DNA of 64,000 nucleotides from Piezodorus guildinii (lineage: Eukaryota; Arthropoda; Insecta; Hemiptera; Pentatomidae). The DNA lies in contig CM041295.1 of the NCBI GenBank assembly GCA_023052935.1, positions 108,440,711 through 108,504,710 of the forward strand, written 5' to 3'. The first letter of the stretch is position 1. Each line of letters starts with the position of its first letter. The notes below the pieces were generated by a model. It worked only from the letters and a program-made list of their open reading frames with translations, was not told the DNA's origin and ran no database searches. A program made the position numbers and the translations under genes. Of this stretch, positions 1-9,846 are shown in pieces.

Positions 1-370
1 GAGACATAATAAGGAGCATTTACTATTGTACGGAGGACTTTGGATTGAATGCGTTTGATGTTAGTACGTTTAGCTGTCCCCCACAGTTCAAGTCCGTAGG
101 TCCAGATGGGCTTGAATATTGTCTTGTAGATTAATAATTTGTTGTCAACTGTAAGTTCAGATTTTCTGTTGAGTAGTTGATATAACTGTCCGAATCGTCG
201 GTTGAGTTTTTGTCTTTTAAGTCTTGTATATGGGTTCCAAGTCAATCTTTTGTCTAACAGTAAGCCAAGATACCGGACTGTATCTGAGAGAGGAATTGGT
301 AATGAGTTGAAATAAACTGGCGGACAGGATTTTCGTCTAAGAGTAAAGGTAATGTGTTTACATTTATACC
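1..370 (-). mobile_element. Jockey-A LINE fragment (RT C-terminal part), cut by window start
   Basis: The reverse strand matches, with scattered substitutions and small gaps, the part of the Jockey-A copy around 30122-30500, including the stretch corresponding to the LTWNPHTRLKRQELNRR region after the polymerase core. The copy enters the window already in progress, so its 3' end lies outside. Relative to the 30-kb copy it lacks about eight bases near position 45, which breaks the frame. It abuts a Rep-A fragment at about 370. No function is expected. Confidence 0.8.
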
Positions 371-374
371 ATAT

Positions 375-850
375 ATTAAATATGAAATTTAGGTTTTGTC
401 CTATTTCTCTTTCTGAGCTAGACTTATTACATATACATACATATATACCATTTTATACGACTTAGTTATTTGGACTCAAAGGGCCCATAAACTTGTATTT
501 CCGTCAGCTCTAGTGTAGTGGCTATCACAGCAAGCTTCTATCCCATGGTCGCTCGTTCAAAGCCGGCAGATGGCCTTAGGATTTTTAAAAGGGAGTAAAC
601 AAATCCTTAGTTACGACGTTATTTGCAAGGGAAGTAAAATAGTGGTACCGAGCCTATGAGATGTCAAGTATTCACTAAAGATCTATATCCTATTTAAACT
701 TGGTTAAACAAAATTTAGGACTTCCACTGTAGCATCGTTCGATTATCCACAGCAGCATTATAGTGCCGTTAAATAAACAAACAAACAAACGTGTACTTCA
801 GTTGAAAACTCGTATTAGAGCATTTTCCCTTGCTATATTTTTAGTATTCG
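375..850 (-). mobile_element. Rep-A repeat (5' part), split by SINE-1
   Basis: Reverse-strand Rep-A. The signature run equivalent to 'gagtccaaataaccaagtc' lies just before 505, and the repeat resumes after the SINE at about 789 with the segment equivalent to 'tttcaacggaaatacacg'. The bases on both sides of the SINE (tgtatttccgt left, tgtacttcagt right) are the same Rep-A segment duplicated, two differences apart, as expected of an old TSD. Confidence 0.65.
505..788 (+). mobile_element. SINE-1 (tRNA-derived), nested in Rep-A
   Basis: Pol III-type promoter head: an A-box-like run (tagtgtagtggctatcac) is followed about 40 bp later by a B-box-like run (tcgctcgttcaaagcc). The shared SINE-1 body follows ('atccttagttacg', 'ggtaccgagcc', 'gtagcatcgttcgatta') and a tail of AAAC repeats. 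The same body recurs near 1.2, 7.1, 15.1, 15.4, 17.1, 42.7, 53.7 and 56.3 kb. It is a non-autonomous retroposon that would need LINE enzymes to move. Confidence 0.8.
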
Positions 851-1142
851 TCAGGTAAATTTTATTAATAAAAGTTTTGATTTCCTAAAAATGTTACCCA
901 TGTACAATATCTGTCACATTTAGATCATTGATTAACAGTACTAAGGAGTTCATTCATATTGTATTTACTGAAAATATTAATGAATTATGAAAATAGAAAA
1001 TAAATTAATACAATACAAATTTGAACAATAGGTCACATAAAATAAAGGTCCTAGAACTAGTCTTATTTAATTATTTACCACAGACTTGAGGTCCTAGAGG
1101 AAAAACAAGACCTTAAGATATCTCATTGTCAGTTCGTTGGTT
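850..1142. other. AT-rich interval
   Basis: No supported feature. AT-rich filler with no long frame and no match to the other repeats recognised here. Confidence 0.5.
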
Positions 1143-1392
1143 TGTTTAATCTTTATTTGTTTATTTAATCTAACCTTACACTATTGTGGCTAATCGGACG
1201 ATGCTTGAGTGGAAGTTCTAAATTATGCTTACCCAGGTTTAATTAGTATAGGGATCTTTAACTAGTTCCTGTCATCGCACAGGTTAAGAACCACCATTTT
1301 CTCCACTCTCAGAAGGACTGCCAGGGGTATTTTCTTTCTTAAAAAATCCTAAAACCATCTGCCGTATTTGAACCTGTTACAAGGTAAGAAAC
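1143..1392 (-). mobile_element. SINE-1 copy
   Basis: Reverse-strand SINE-1. The tail side ('tttgtttatttaatc') is at the left and the tRNA-like head at the right, where the B box has decayed (cgtatttgaacctg). The body segments equivalent to 'gctaatcggacgatg' and 'ctgtcatcgcacagg' are clear. Confidence 0.75.
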
Positions 1393-2245
1393 AATAAGGC
1401 TGTTATTCTAACCTAGTTCTAGTTATCTCAGTATTCGTTCTACATCCATGTATTATGGCTTCTCAACCTAAGCCTGTATTTATAATGCATTGTCCGGAGC
1501 TGACTGTCATTGCAAACAAATTTTGTTTTTCTTTGCATTTTCAACACCCTTAAATACAATAGTTTTTATAGAAAAATTTTCCCAAACTCATCATTAAGAA
1601 AAATAAATTATTCAGATTGGTTTCACGACGTTTTCCCACATTTCCTTAATTCTAAAAAAGAAAATTTCTAGTATTTCGTTAAAATGCAGTTGTTTTCAAA
1701 AAACTATCGATAAGACAAAAAAATTTAAATTTAAATTCTCTTTCATATCACTTCTAAATATTCCGATCTACCGCTAGGTTCGAAGAATTATTTCTCCAAT
1801 GCCTTCAGTAATAACATCTTAGGTTGTTATTGTAGTTCCCCTTGTTATTTATGCATGAATAAAACATGAATTTAAAAATTAATTGATTGAAAACATCGAG
1901 TAGTCTTTATTTTAGTCTTTATATTTCTTTCTTGTTTGCCACTGTTTTTTTTAATTATTTTTATTTATTTTTTTTTATATAAAAATGATAATATTCTTTT
2001 TCTTAGCATTATTAACGGTAGAATAATTAGAAGGAAGAAAAGTTTTCAATTTTTAACAAGAGAAGAAGCGGGAGGCTCGAATCCTCATTCCCTTCCCAAT
2101 TAGCCCCAGCCTTATTATCTCCTGGAAAAATATGTCATTATAAAAATTATGTTGAATAAAATATTTTGAACGCAATTTCGCAAGGATTTCGATGCTATCA
2201 TTCCTATAAGTATATTCAAAGCATTGAAAATTGAAAATTAATAAG
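1393..2245. other. AT-rich interval
   Basis: Long A/T runs and short frames only. No repeat family or coding signal recognised. Confidence 0.5.
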
Positions 2246-2992
2246 AAGAAGAAAATAAACTTTATTTACAAAATATTTAGAATAGACAGTGCCCCTTAAG
2301 AATAACGTTAATGAACAAAATACAAATTTATATCTGGCCAAAAATAATATATAACTACATTTGAATAACAAAAGAAAGAAGAAAAAAATAAAATAAAAGG
2401 TCATAGTGACATCTCTATGTACATATTCTAGAAATAAAAAAAATAGAATTAACCTAAAATATATCTTTTAAATCTGATTAAAGTAGATACACAAATCACC
2501 TCACATAAATTGACATAATAAAAATTAGGTTACATTAGACTGGAGAGAAAGGAAGTACTGAATGAGGAGGGATTTAAACTATGATAGGCAAGGAACATGT
2601 CGGTAGTTTGACGGGAGGGTATTCCATAAGGCAGTGGAACGGGCTAAAAAGGAACAATCATATTTTTTGGTTCTTTGGAAAGGAGTTTGAAGGTCGGACA
2701 GACGGGATCTTGTTTCCTGGTGATGGGTAGAGGATTTAGATACCAGAAGGCTGTAAACATAAAATGGATGGTGGGAGTTAATGATTTGAAAGAGGAATGA
2801 TCCAAGGAAATATTGCCTTCGAAAGCTGAGGGATAACCACTTTAACTCGTCGTAGAGGTGAAATACATGCAACCGTCTCGAGGTACCGAACACAAATCTT
2901 AAAAAACAATTCATTATTCTTTTCAATCTGTCCTCGAGGCACCTTTGAGAGGTTACAAACGATTTCGGATGAAACATCCTTATAATCAGCAA
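2246..2992 (-). mobile_element. CR1-like LINE (CR1-B), 5'-truncated, RT C-terminus plus 3' UTR
   Basis: The reverse-strand frame 2992-2579 reads through RLKRIMNCFLRFVFG, HLYDELKWL, RRQYFLGSFLFQIINS and TKKYDCSFLA...LWNTLPSNYR. This is the C-terminal part of a LINE reverse transcriptase, past the catalytic core. It closely matches the copy at 37.5-38.3 kb. The 3' UTR reads towards 2246 with the family words 'ttggccag' and 'aagggg..actgt', ending in a short TTC-rich tail. The clade call is by motif style only. Only about 130 residues remain of an expected ~900-1000, so it is dead. Confidence 0.75.
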
Positions 2993-3258
2993 AATTTTTT
3001 GTGTTTTAGGTAATTATAATTCATTAGTCTAAATGACATAAACGTAATATATTGAAACTGAAATTATAGTGCAGTTGTAAGAAAACTTATACAAAGAACC
3101 TACATATATAAAATAATAAAATTATTGAAATATAAAATTTATAAATTAAAACAAACTATCTTAATTTACCAACACGTATTTTGTTCTTTTATGAGTATAG
3201 CATTTAAAAGAAGATTTATTATAATTACTTATTTCTTTTATTAATGGGTTTTCAGAGG
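2993..3258. other. AT-rich interval
   Basis: No gene or repeat recognised; low-complexity A/T sequence. Confidence 0.5.
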
Positions 3259-3540
3259 CTGGAGTTTTACTGAAATAAGAATAAGTTCGAGAATAGACAA
3301 ATTATTTAACTGCAGGAAGCTGCAGGTCTTGCAGCATAGAGTATATTTTTGTGTAGCGGTGGTAATTAATTATCTACATTGACAGGTTTTGGATTCTTTC
3401 AAGTGTTTTTTAATTAGTTAAGCAGGTTGAGCTCCAGACTGGCGAGGCGTATGTAATCAGCGTGTGGATAACTGCTTTATAACTTATTAATTTTTTATGA
3501 GGGCTCAAATTGGATTTTCTGTTGAAATAAGGAAACATTT
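3259..3540 (-). mobile_element. Jockey-like LINE relic (RT thumb region)
   Basis: Reverse-strand translation, with stops, gives LYKAVIHTLITYASPVWSS followed by KTLERIQN and LQDLQLPAVK. This is the usual order after the Jockey-type polymerase core (LYK..I.PI.TYA.PVW, IQNK.LR, L..DLQ.P). It is too decayed for one frame and is not the same subfamily as Jockey-A. No flanking duplication seen. Confidence 0.55.
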
Positions 3541-3699
3541 TAAATTATTCAAAGCATTAAGAGAATAGGTATTCAAGAGGAATGTATAAAAATAATATAA
3601 GAGCTTTATAAACATATGAGAGCTTAAGTAAATGACGAAAAAACAAAACAATTCAGATAGGTGTACTCGAAGAAAACTCGCTATCTCCACTGTTGGTTG

Positions 3700-5045
3700 T
3701 TACTTTCACTTACTTAAATATGAAATAGCAAGAGAAGGTATTACGATGGTGAAAATTTTCTGATTCCAGTTTTCAACGGAAATACGTGTTTTAGGGCATT
3801 CTGAGTCCAAATAACCAAGTCCCGCTAAAAGGTGTGTGTGTGTGTGTGTGTGTGTTTGGTAAGTCTAGCGCCAAAACGAAAAGTCTTACCAAACTGAAAT
3901 GTCATATCTGAGACAACTATAAGTCCGGGATGTTACAGCAACTTTTTATTTAAAATCGGCTGATTAAAAGATCTACTTTATACCATGCATTTTACACCTT
4001 TTTACGATTTTCTCAAAAACGGCTCTAACGAATCCCTCTAATTTAACTCCCTGTATCGACGTAAAATGTAATAAACTTTAATACGATGTAGGTTTGATTC
4101 TGATTGAAATAGTCTGACAGGGCTTAAATGCCGATAGTTTAAATTTTCTACCTCCAAACTACATTAAAATTTGTAGATTTGAATAAATTAACCATAACAT
4201 CAAGTCCAGCAAAAAGATCTGTGTAGTAAGTCTTTCACCAAAACGAAAAGTACAAAACTAAAATTTCAGATTTAACACAACTATAAGCCCGAGATGTAAC
4301 AGCAACTTTTTTCATCGAGTTCAAGCCACTTTATACAATGCATTTTGCACCTTTTTACGATTTTTTCAAAAAATCCTCTCACGAACTTAATTAGACTCTC
4401 AATATCGATGTAAAATTTAATGGGCTTTAATATAATATTGGTTTTATTCTATTTAAAATAGTCTGCCAGGACTTTAATTGCGATATTTTTAATTTTCTTT
4501 ATTCCCAAAGTACCTTTAATTTTGTAGATTCGGAAAAATTAACCATGTCATCTAGTTAGAAATTGATAAAAACCGGGTAAATATATAAGTAGAACGGATT
4601 CGTATCCATCTAAAGGATCAAAGTGCAAAAATATTTGTTATGCAATTTGTGTGTTTTTGAGGATAAGAACATAAATATATATTTACAATTTACAAAGCGT
4701 TGGAAAGCAAAAGACGCTTGAAGCAGAGAATAGTGTGGAGCTGAGGGATGAGCACCCCTAATCAAATTACGTCTTATTTTTATTCCATAACTTGCCCTTT
4801 CCAGTATTTTTGCTCTCTTCTACAGTGGATTTTCAGTTTATTTGAGGAGCAAACACTGTATTTTTTTCTTTCCTAAACTGTTATCCATTAATATACATAA
4901 CATTAACCTATTTATAATTGATAATAATGTACTCTCACTAATTAAATTCGATAGATGATTTCTCGTGATAACATATATACTAATAAAAACACTGATTAAC
5001 AGCACATAATTCATTTTGTATCTCTAAAAATCTTTTATCCCTAAC
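3700..5045 (+). mobile_element. Rep-A repeat, long copy
   Basis: Starts with the conserved 'tactttcacttac' end and the core 'gttttcaacggaaatacg' ... 'gagtccaaataaccaagtc', then a GT-rich tract, 'ccaaaacgaaaag' and 'gcattttacacctttttacg'. The 3' part resembles the intact copy at 62.4-63.1 kb up to about 4720 and more loosely to 5045. Around 4200-4560 a second run of the same middle module repeats ('aaaacgaaaag', 'acctttttacgattttttc'), so this copy carries an internal duplication of that module or two overlapping copies. Confidence 0.65.
3832..3855 (+). repeat. (GT)n microsatellite inside Rep-A
   Basis: Twelve GT units at the place where other Rep-A copies have a shorter GT-rich run (16.15, 25.03 and 61.54 kb). 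The tract is a family character that has expanded here. Confidence 0.9.
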
Positions 5046-5289
5046 TCGGCTCATGAAGCCCTACGAAATCTAAAAGAACTCACAGCTTATTACCGACCCT
5101 TTGTAGGAAAGTGCCTAAAGAATAAACAATTTTAAAAGTGGATATATTTTTGGAAACATGGCGTAAAATAATACATATGTTTTGTATCAGTTAATTTGAT
5201 TGCAACTTAAATGTTGTGATTATGTCAATTAAGACCTTTCAGAATATTTCAGTCATTATTCAACCTAAATGATATTAAAACCCATTTTT

Positions 5290-5600
5290 TTTTTATAGCT
5301 CAGTAATTAACATCGTTAGAGCCTATTCAAGAATATTGCTAAAAGGTGTAAAATCTATGGTATTATGTGGGACTTTGAGATGGTAATTTTTAGTGAAAAC
5401 TTTACAGAAACATCCCAGACATATACATTTTTAATATAAAATTTTAGCTTTATCTGCCTTTTTGTTTTTACCTCATGAACCTAGACTATTTTTTAAGAGT
5501 TGAATATTTAGACAACGGACTGAAACGAGCATTTCTGTTAAAAACTAAGATTCGAAAATATTGACAACCGCAACACTTTCCCGTAATACACCTTCTATCA
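5290..5600 (-). mobile_element. Rep-A fragment
   Basis: Reverse-strand Rep-A, strongly decayed. Recognisable parts are the 'ctaaaaggtgtaaaat' module at the left and, at the right, the 5' core equivalent to 'gaattcgaaaattttcacgatcgcaatac' as 'gattcgaaaatattgacaac' with 'cgcaacactttc'. Confidence 0.55.
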
Positions 5601-5808
5601 CTCAAGGTATGAAGAGATAATATAATGAGATATAACGAGGCATTTATACACTTCAATTAAATATTACCATTATCAACTTGAAAGGAGTGCTGCTGCCAAT
5701 GAGTAGTTCCCTTGCATGTGTATCATGTCATTGTTTAATATTGTATTTCATTTAAAGCAGTTGTAAATTAAAATAAGTGTATTAAAAGATGAAACATATG
5801 ATTTAAAA
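5601..5808. other. AT-rich interval before a Penelope-type insertion
   Basis: No gene. Ends in the left copy of a 15-bp direct repeat (5809-5823). Confidence 0.5.
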
Positions 5809-5885
5809 TGTAAATATTAATGTGAGAGAAGTGGGTGCAGTCAAAAGAACACACAATTAAGATATAAACTTTATAAACTGGTGTC

Positions 5886-5918
5886 GACGTTTCGGCCTAA
5901 ATTATAGGCCTTCTTCAG
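5886..5918 (-). ncRNA. Hammerhead-like ribozyme motif, left arm
   Basis: On the reverse strand: CTGAAGA (5918-5912), a GGCCTA...TAGGCC hairpin as stem II, then GAAAC and GTC (5893-5886). This is the core order of hammerhead ribozymes, and the very short stem III is the form reported in Penelope-like elements. All core bases are present. Activity is untested. Confidence 0.55.
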
Positions 5919-6024
5919 GGCTATAAAAAAACAAACCCGATGTAGAATACAAAATAAAGAGATAAGTAAAAGAAATATATAGATAAAACTGGTAATAAAA
6001 ACAAAGTGAAATAAAGGTAATGAC

Positions 6025-6091
<67 letters not shown>
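6025..6091. repeat. Poly-A plus (TA)n microsatellite
   Basis: Fifteen A followed by about 26 TA units, inside the Penelope-type insertion between the arms. Confidence 0.95.
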
Positions 6092-6097
<6 letters not shown>

Positions 6098-6412
6098 AAC
6101 AATTGTTACCGCCATTTTTGGTTCAATATTTCTCCACCCTGGGCGCCGTTATTGCTTCATTGTTCTTAAGCTCTCCTTCAAACGGTACGTATTCATATCT
6201 GATTTAATATCTCTCTCCTCTTTTTTTATTTATTTTTTTTATTATCTTTCTTTTTTATATTATCTTTCTACTATATTTTGTTCCTATTTTTTTTTTATAT
6301 GTATCTTTTGTAATTACCTTCATTTAACTTTGTTATTATTATCTGTATATTTCTTTTAATTATCTCTTTATTTTGTATTTTACATCAGGTTGTTATCTTT
6401 TTTTATATAGCC

Positions 6413-6445
6413 CTGAAGAAGACCTATAATTTAGGCCGATACGTC
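6413..6445 (+). ncRNA. Hammerhead-like motif, right arm, core mutated
   Basis: CTGAAGA (6413-6419), then a hairpin from agacctataatttaggcc and GATAC in place of GAAAC, then GTC. The A-to-T change in the second core box should abolish cleavage, and stem II carries one change. Mirror image of the motif at 5886-5918. Confidence 0.5.
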
Positions 6446-6562
6446 GGCACCAGTTTATTAAGTTTATATCTTAATTGTGTATTATTTTGACTGTACCCTG
6501 AACTATTTTCTCTCACTCACTAACACAGTCAAACATTCTTACTTCACTGTAAATATTAATGT

Positions 6563-6984
6563 AAGTAACCTTAAAAAATAAAAATAAAAGTATAAAGAGG
6601 TTCTTGTCCCATGGATTGGCTGTGGGGATGGCTTACGCAGTCGAAATCAGGTTTGAAATCTAAACTCAGCGGATAAATTTTGACAGTGTCGTCAGCTAGG
6701 GTGTACCTTCGCAAGGAATAAGAGTTTGGGTCGGTTGTGGAAAGTTTTCAATTCAATAGGATATTCACCCTTCAATTCAATAAGAAGCCTCTCACAGTGA
6801 AATCTGTCGATTGCTCCATCTCGGGGTGCCTGAATCAGGTGGTTAAAGAAAAGTTTAGATCGCTGTTGGGGCTAGGAGTTAAAAATACTTGGAAATAGGT
6901 TAAGGAAGGAAACTTAGTGCTTAAGTGCTTTTAAGCAAATGCAATAAAATTGACAAAGAAGGACTTTTTATTTTTATTCTCTCT
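6563..6984. other. Unassigned, slightly GC-richer interval
   Basis: About 6600-6900 is less AT-rich than its surroundings (for example 'gctccatctcggggtgcctg') but has no long frame and no repeat that I recognise. It could be an old element fragment. Confidence 0.35.
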
Positions 6985-7255
6985 CTCCTATGTTTGTTTT
7001 TCCTTTAACGTCAATTATTATTATGCTAGTGTGGCTAATTGGACTGTGCTACAGTGGGATTCCTAAATTTTCTCTATCCAGATTAGATTAGGTTAGAGAT
7101 TCGGACCACACAGGTTCGGTACCACCGTTTTACGTTTTCTCCAAATGGCAGCATAACCCGAAATTCTCTTTTAAAAATTCTGGAAACATCTTCTTGGTTT
7201 AAACTCGCGACCTAAGGTATAGAAAGGTTGTTAGGCTAGCCACTACGCCACAGGT
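6985..7255 (-). mobile_element. SINE-1 copy
   Basis: Reverse-strand SINE-1 with a well-kept head. Read on the minus strand it starts acctgtggcgtagtggctag (A box) and has gtcgcgagtttaaacc as B box. Body words 'gctaattggactgtgctaca' and 'ttacgttttctccaaa' are clear. The tail end is at the left. Confidence 0.85.
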
Positions 7256-7751
7256 GACACCTTTTGTCTTCTGTGTATTTCCATTTTACTTTTTCTGGGA
7301 CGTTTTAATGAAAATTGGTTAAAATAGGTGTTCTCTAATTATAGAGTTAAAATAGGCATACATTGGCGTCGTTGATTACGAATGGAATAATGAAGTTTAC
7401 ACGCAATTTATTTCTGAAAAATAGCGATGTATGCATAACAGTTTAATATAGTGATTGTTTTAAATTAGCTGTTTAATATGTGGTGGCTCTACAACTGAAA
7501 AAACATTGATAGTTACGTAACTATCATCATTGAAAGGGTGTATACATGTATACCGACAATTTTACTTAGCACGAAATTAGTATGTCTAAATTCTAAAATC
7601 TATTCATTACTATTTTTAATCATCGACAAAAATTAGAAAAATACTTTCTTCAATAAATGAAAATGTGTATTGGATTTTTATTTTAAAGTAAATCAAAGGT
7701 AACAAATTACCTGTGGCTTTACAGCTATAGATTTAACAGCTTTCGGTGATT
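7256..7751. other. AT-rich interval
   Basis: No gene or repeat recognised; ends at a TTAA that flanks the piggyBac-like relic. Confidence 0.5.
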
Positions 7752-7929
7752 TTAACCTTTAACTGGTGAGGTGGGGTCAACAGGACCCCAGGGCCCCTAT
7801 AAAGTTTTGTAAATCCCATTGTCCCGATCCGATCGGCTTGTGAAAAGCTGACATTTCCTGTCTCGAAAAGATTGTAATATAGGATTATTTTATTAAGAAG
7901 CTGGGATAATCTTTGTTAAATGATCCCCT

Positions 7930-8155
7930 GATCAGGCGGTCAGAAAATCCCAGACTTCCTCGGGAGCTTCAATTTAAAGCTCAGGGAAAAAAATCCAGAA
8001 CAATCTAACACATATAGTCAGCAGGCCCCTCCGAAGAAAAGGAGATGCTATTTTTGTCTAAGAAACTAGGATAGGAAGTGATCTATTGTATGCATTAAAT
8101 GTGACGAAAATATTTGTTGACCATCTTCGGTTTCATATTGCAAAAACTGTGCCTA
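7930..8155 (+). pseudogene. piggyBac transposase C-terminal cysteine-rich domain remnant
   Basis: One frame, with stops, reads PPKKRRCYFCLRN, then IVCIKCDENIC, then YCKNCA. The spacing of C-x2-C, C-x2-C, C and C-x2-C is that of the zinc-binding tail of piggyBac transposases, which binds the element's ends. The run of basic residues just before the first cysteine is also typical. The expected histidine pair appears only in another frame, so a frameshift is likely. The catalytic DDD region is absent. Confidence 0.65.
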
Positions 8156-8250
8156 ATTTTAACTATGCATACTTTCTTTACAATATAAAAGTTTCATTAT
8201 TTTAAATCATTTTCCGTTTTTAATATAATAAACTTAAGATAAGACTTGTT

Positions 8251-8311
8251 TATATATATATATATACACCTATTTCATTGCTTAGATTAAAACAAAAAAA
8301 AAAAAAAAAAA
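8251..8311. repeat. (TA)n and poly-A tracts
   Basis: TA run 8251-8265 and 18-A run 8294-8311 within the piggyBac-like relic. Confidence 0.9.
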
Positions 8312-8538
8312 GCATTAATAAAATGTATTTAATAATAAAAGGCATTTATTCAATTTTATGAGCATCCTTTCGTATGGTAACTATTGAAATGAGGTTGGAT
8401 ATTGATAATATTGATATTTTACAAGAATAAACAATTCTAGATATTTCAGGATTAAATAAAAATAATGAGGTCTGGTGTCTGGGAGACCCACCTCAAAAAT
8501 TTTTGACTATAAATTTCACCTCACCACTTAAAGGTTAA

Positions 8539-9106
8539 AAGCATTATCAATGTTTTTTTTTTTTATCACAGTTAGTTGTTATGGAATGACTTTATTAGAC
8601 ATAGAAATGTATTATGATTAAATATTATATATTTCCGTTTTCAAATGCTTGCGATCTACTAATATAGTTATTTAACTTTTTTTTCTTTTTTTTTCTAAAT
8701 AATATTCTTTTCGTATTAAAGTAAGCAGTAAATATATCAAACAAGATTTATATAAGGACTGAATGGAAGGGAATATATGCTTTCATATTTTTAATATGTG
8801 TAGGGTGTGAATGGTGCGCTCATGCATAAAGGAGGTCTCCTTAAAGGAGTAAAAAACTTTATCTAACCCGAGCACAAAAACCTTGCTCTTATTACAAATG
8901 AAAAGCTTTCTCTAGCGGGTACAAAACAGAATTATATTGCAGCGTCGGTATGAATTATGTCTTGTATTGTAGATAACTTTTAGAGCAAGTTAATTAATCG
9001 CCGTTTTTTTATTTATGTTATTTTTTACTTTCATATACCTATATATTGCAAAATAGAACATTTTTTGTTTCAAAGCGACGCTAGAAAGGAATTTCTATAT
9101 GTATCT
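8539..9106. other. AT-rich interval
   Basis: No supported feature; long T runs at 8560-8700 and only short frames. Confidence 0.5.
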
Positions 9107-9425
9107 AAAAAAAAAAAAAAAAAAACCTGTATCACTACAACCCATGAAGAGTTTGGGCTCAGTACATGTAGAGATTCGTACTGTTTCTAGACCAATGGCC
9201 GTGCAATGAAGTGATTCGGCCGAGATCAAGCTCAGCCGCCAGGTTTTTTCCCCATTTTGGGTACCCGCTTTAAAGAGGCTGGGTCAACACAGGAGGGTCT
9301 CCATACCCCAGGATCCCCTCCGGCTGAAATAACAGAATAAATAATATTCCGCCACAGCCGGGATTCGAACCCAGGACCTGGAGCACAGTAGACAAGCGCT
9401 CTACCCACTAGACCACGCCGCTCCA
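9107..9425 (-). mobile_element. SINE-2 (tRNA-derived), full-length
   Basis: Read on the minus strand from 9425: gcggcgtggtctagtgggta (A box) and, about 45 bp on, tgggttcgaatccc (B box, perfect). The body includes 'tattccgccacag' and a 'gattcggccgag' segment. It ends at the left in a run that is poly-A on the + strand (9107-9125), that is poly-T on the SINE strand. The same layout is seen at 28.7 and 48.9 kb. The clean B box suggests a tRNA gene, but the 300-bp body and dispersed copies mark it as a SINE. Confidence 0.88.
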
Positions 9426-9452
9426 CGTATAAAAAAAAATGATAATAATGGA

Positions 9453-9455
<3 letters not shown>

Positions 9456-9504
<49 letters not shown>
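9456..9504. repeat. (TA)n microsatellite
   Basis: About 24 TA units. A frame of alternating Tyr/Ile across it is an artefact. Confidence 0.95.
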
Positions 9505-9507
<3 letters not shown>

Positions 9508-9693
9508 AAAATATTTACATGTTTTCGCCAGTGAAGCTGAATTAAAACGCTTGCAACAATAAAAGTATTGGCTCGAAAAAAATTTATTTATATTATATTC
9601 ACGAAAGGATACAGAATAACTGGTCAAACAATCACGAAAATCAAAAATGTCGAGCGGCAAAATTAAAGAAAATTGAACGATTTCAAATGGATT

Positions 9694-9696
<3 letters not shown>

Positions 9697-9725
<29 letters not shown>
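9697..9725. repeat. (TA)n microsatellite
   Basis: About 14 TA units, roughly 110 bp left of the foldback element. Confidence 0.95.
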
Positions 9726-9727
<2 letters not shown>

Positions 9728-9846
9728 TTTCATAGGACTGCTTCATTTGCAAAAAAATAGAGAAAAAGTTTATCATCCCTGCTACGTTACTTTGGAAATT
9801 ACTCGTCTACCTTTGTAAAGTCTCTTCGTTAACCTCATATATAGCA

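Larger units (their letters stand above)
5824..6547. mobile_element. Penelope-type inverted terminal-repeat pair with 15-bp TSD
   Basis: Two arms of about 200 bp (about 5824-6030 and 6312-6523) are inverted copies of each other. Each carries the order tail - CTGAAGA - short hairpin - GA(A/T)ACGTCG - 'caccagttta'. Direct repeats tgtaaatattaatgt flank the structure exactly (5809-5823 and 6548-6562), so it inserted as a unit. Penelope-like elements are known for terminal repeats in direct or inverted order with hammerhead motifs. The match here is motif-based and no RT or GIY-YIG domain is present. The centre (6025-6310) is a poly-A/(TA)n tract plus unique AT-rich sequence. Confidence 0.7.
7756..8534 (+). 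mobile_element. piggyBac-like element relic, 779 bp, flanked by TTAA
   Basis: Left end CCTTTAACTGGTGAGGTG and right end, read inward, CCTTTAAGTGGTGAGGTG: 18-bp TIRs with one mismatch. Each is bordered by TTAA (7752-7755 and 8535-8538), the piggyBac target. Between them only the C-terminal tail of a transposase is recognisable (7930-8155), so this is an internally deleted, non-autonomous copy. Poly-A (8294-8311) and (TA)n (8251-8265) tracts lie inside. Confidence 0.8.

Noticed and set aside
5902..6102. Open frame with alternating Tyr/Ile (also 9232-9660 and 24133-24398)
   Set aside because: Translation of (TA)n microsatellites.
9370..9425. tRNA gene (clean B box, good A box)
   Set aside because: Head of a ~300-bp SINE-2 found in several copies; no convincing acceptor stem.
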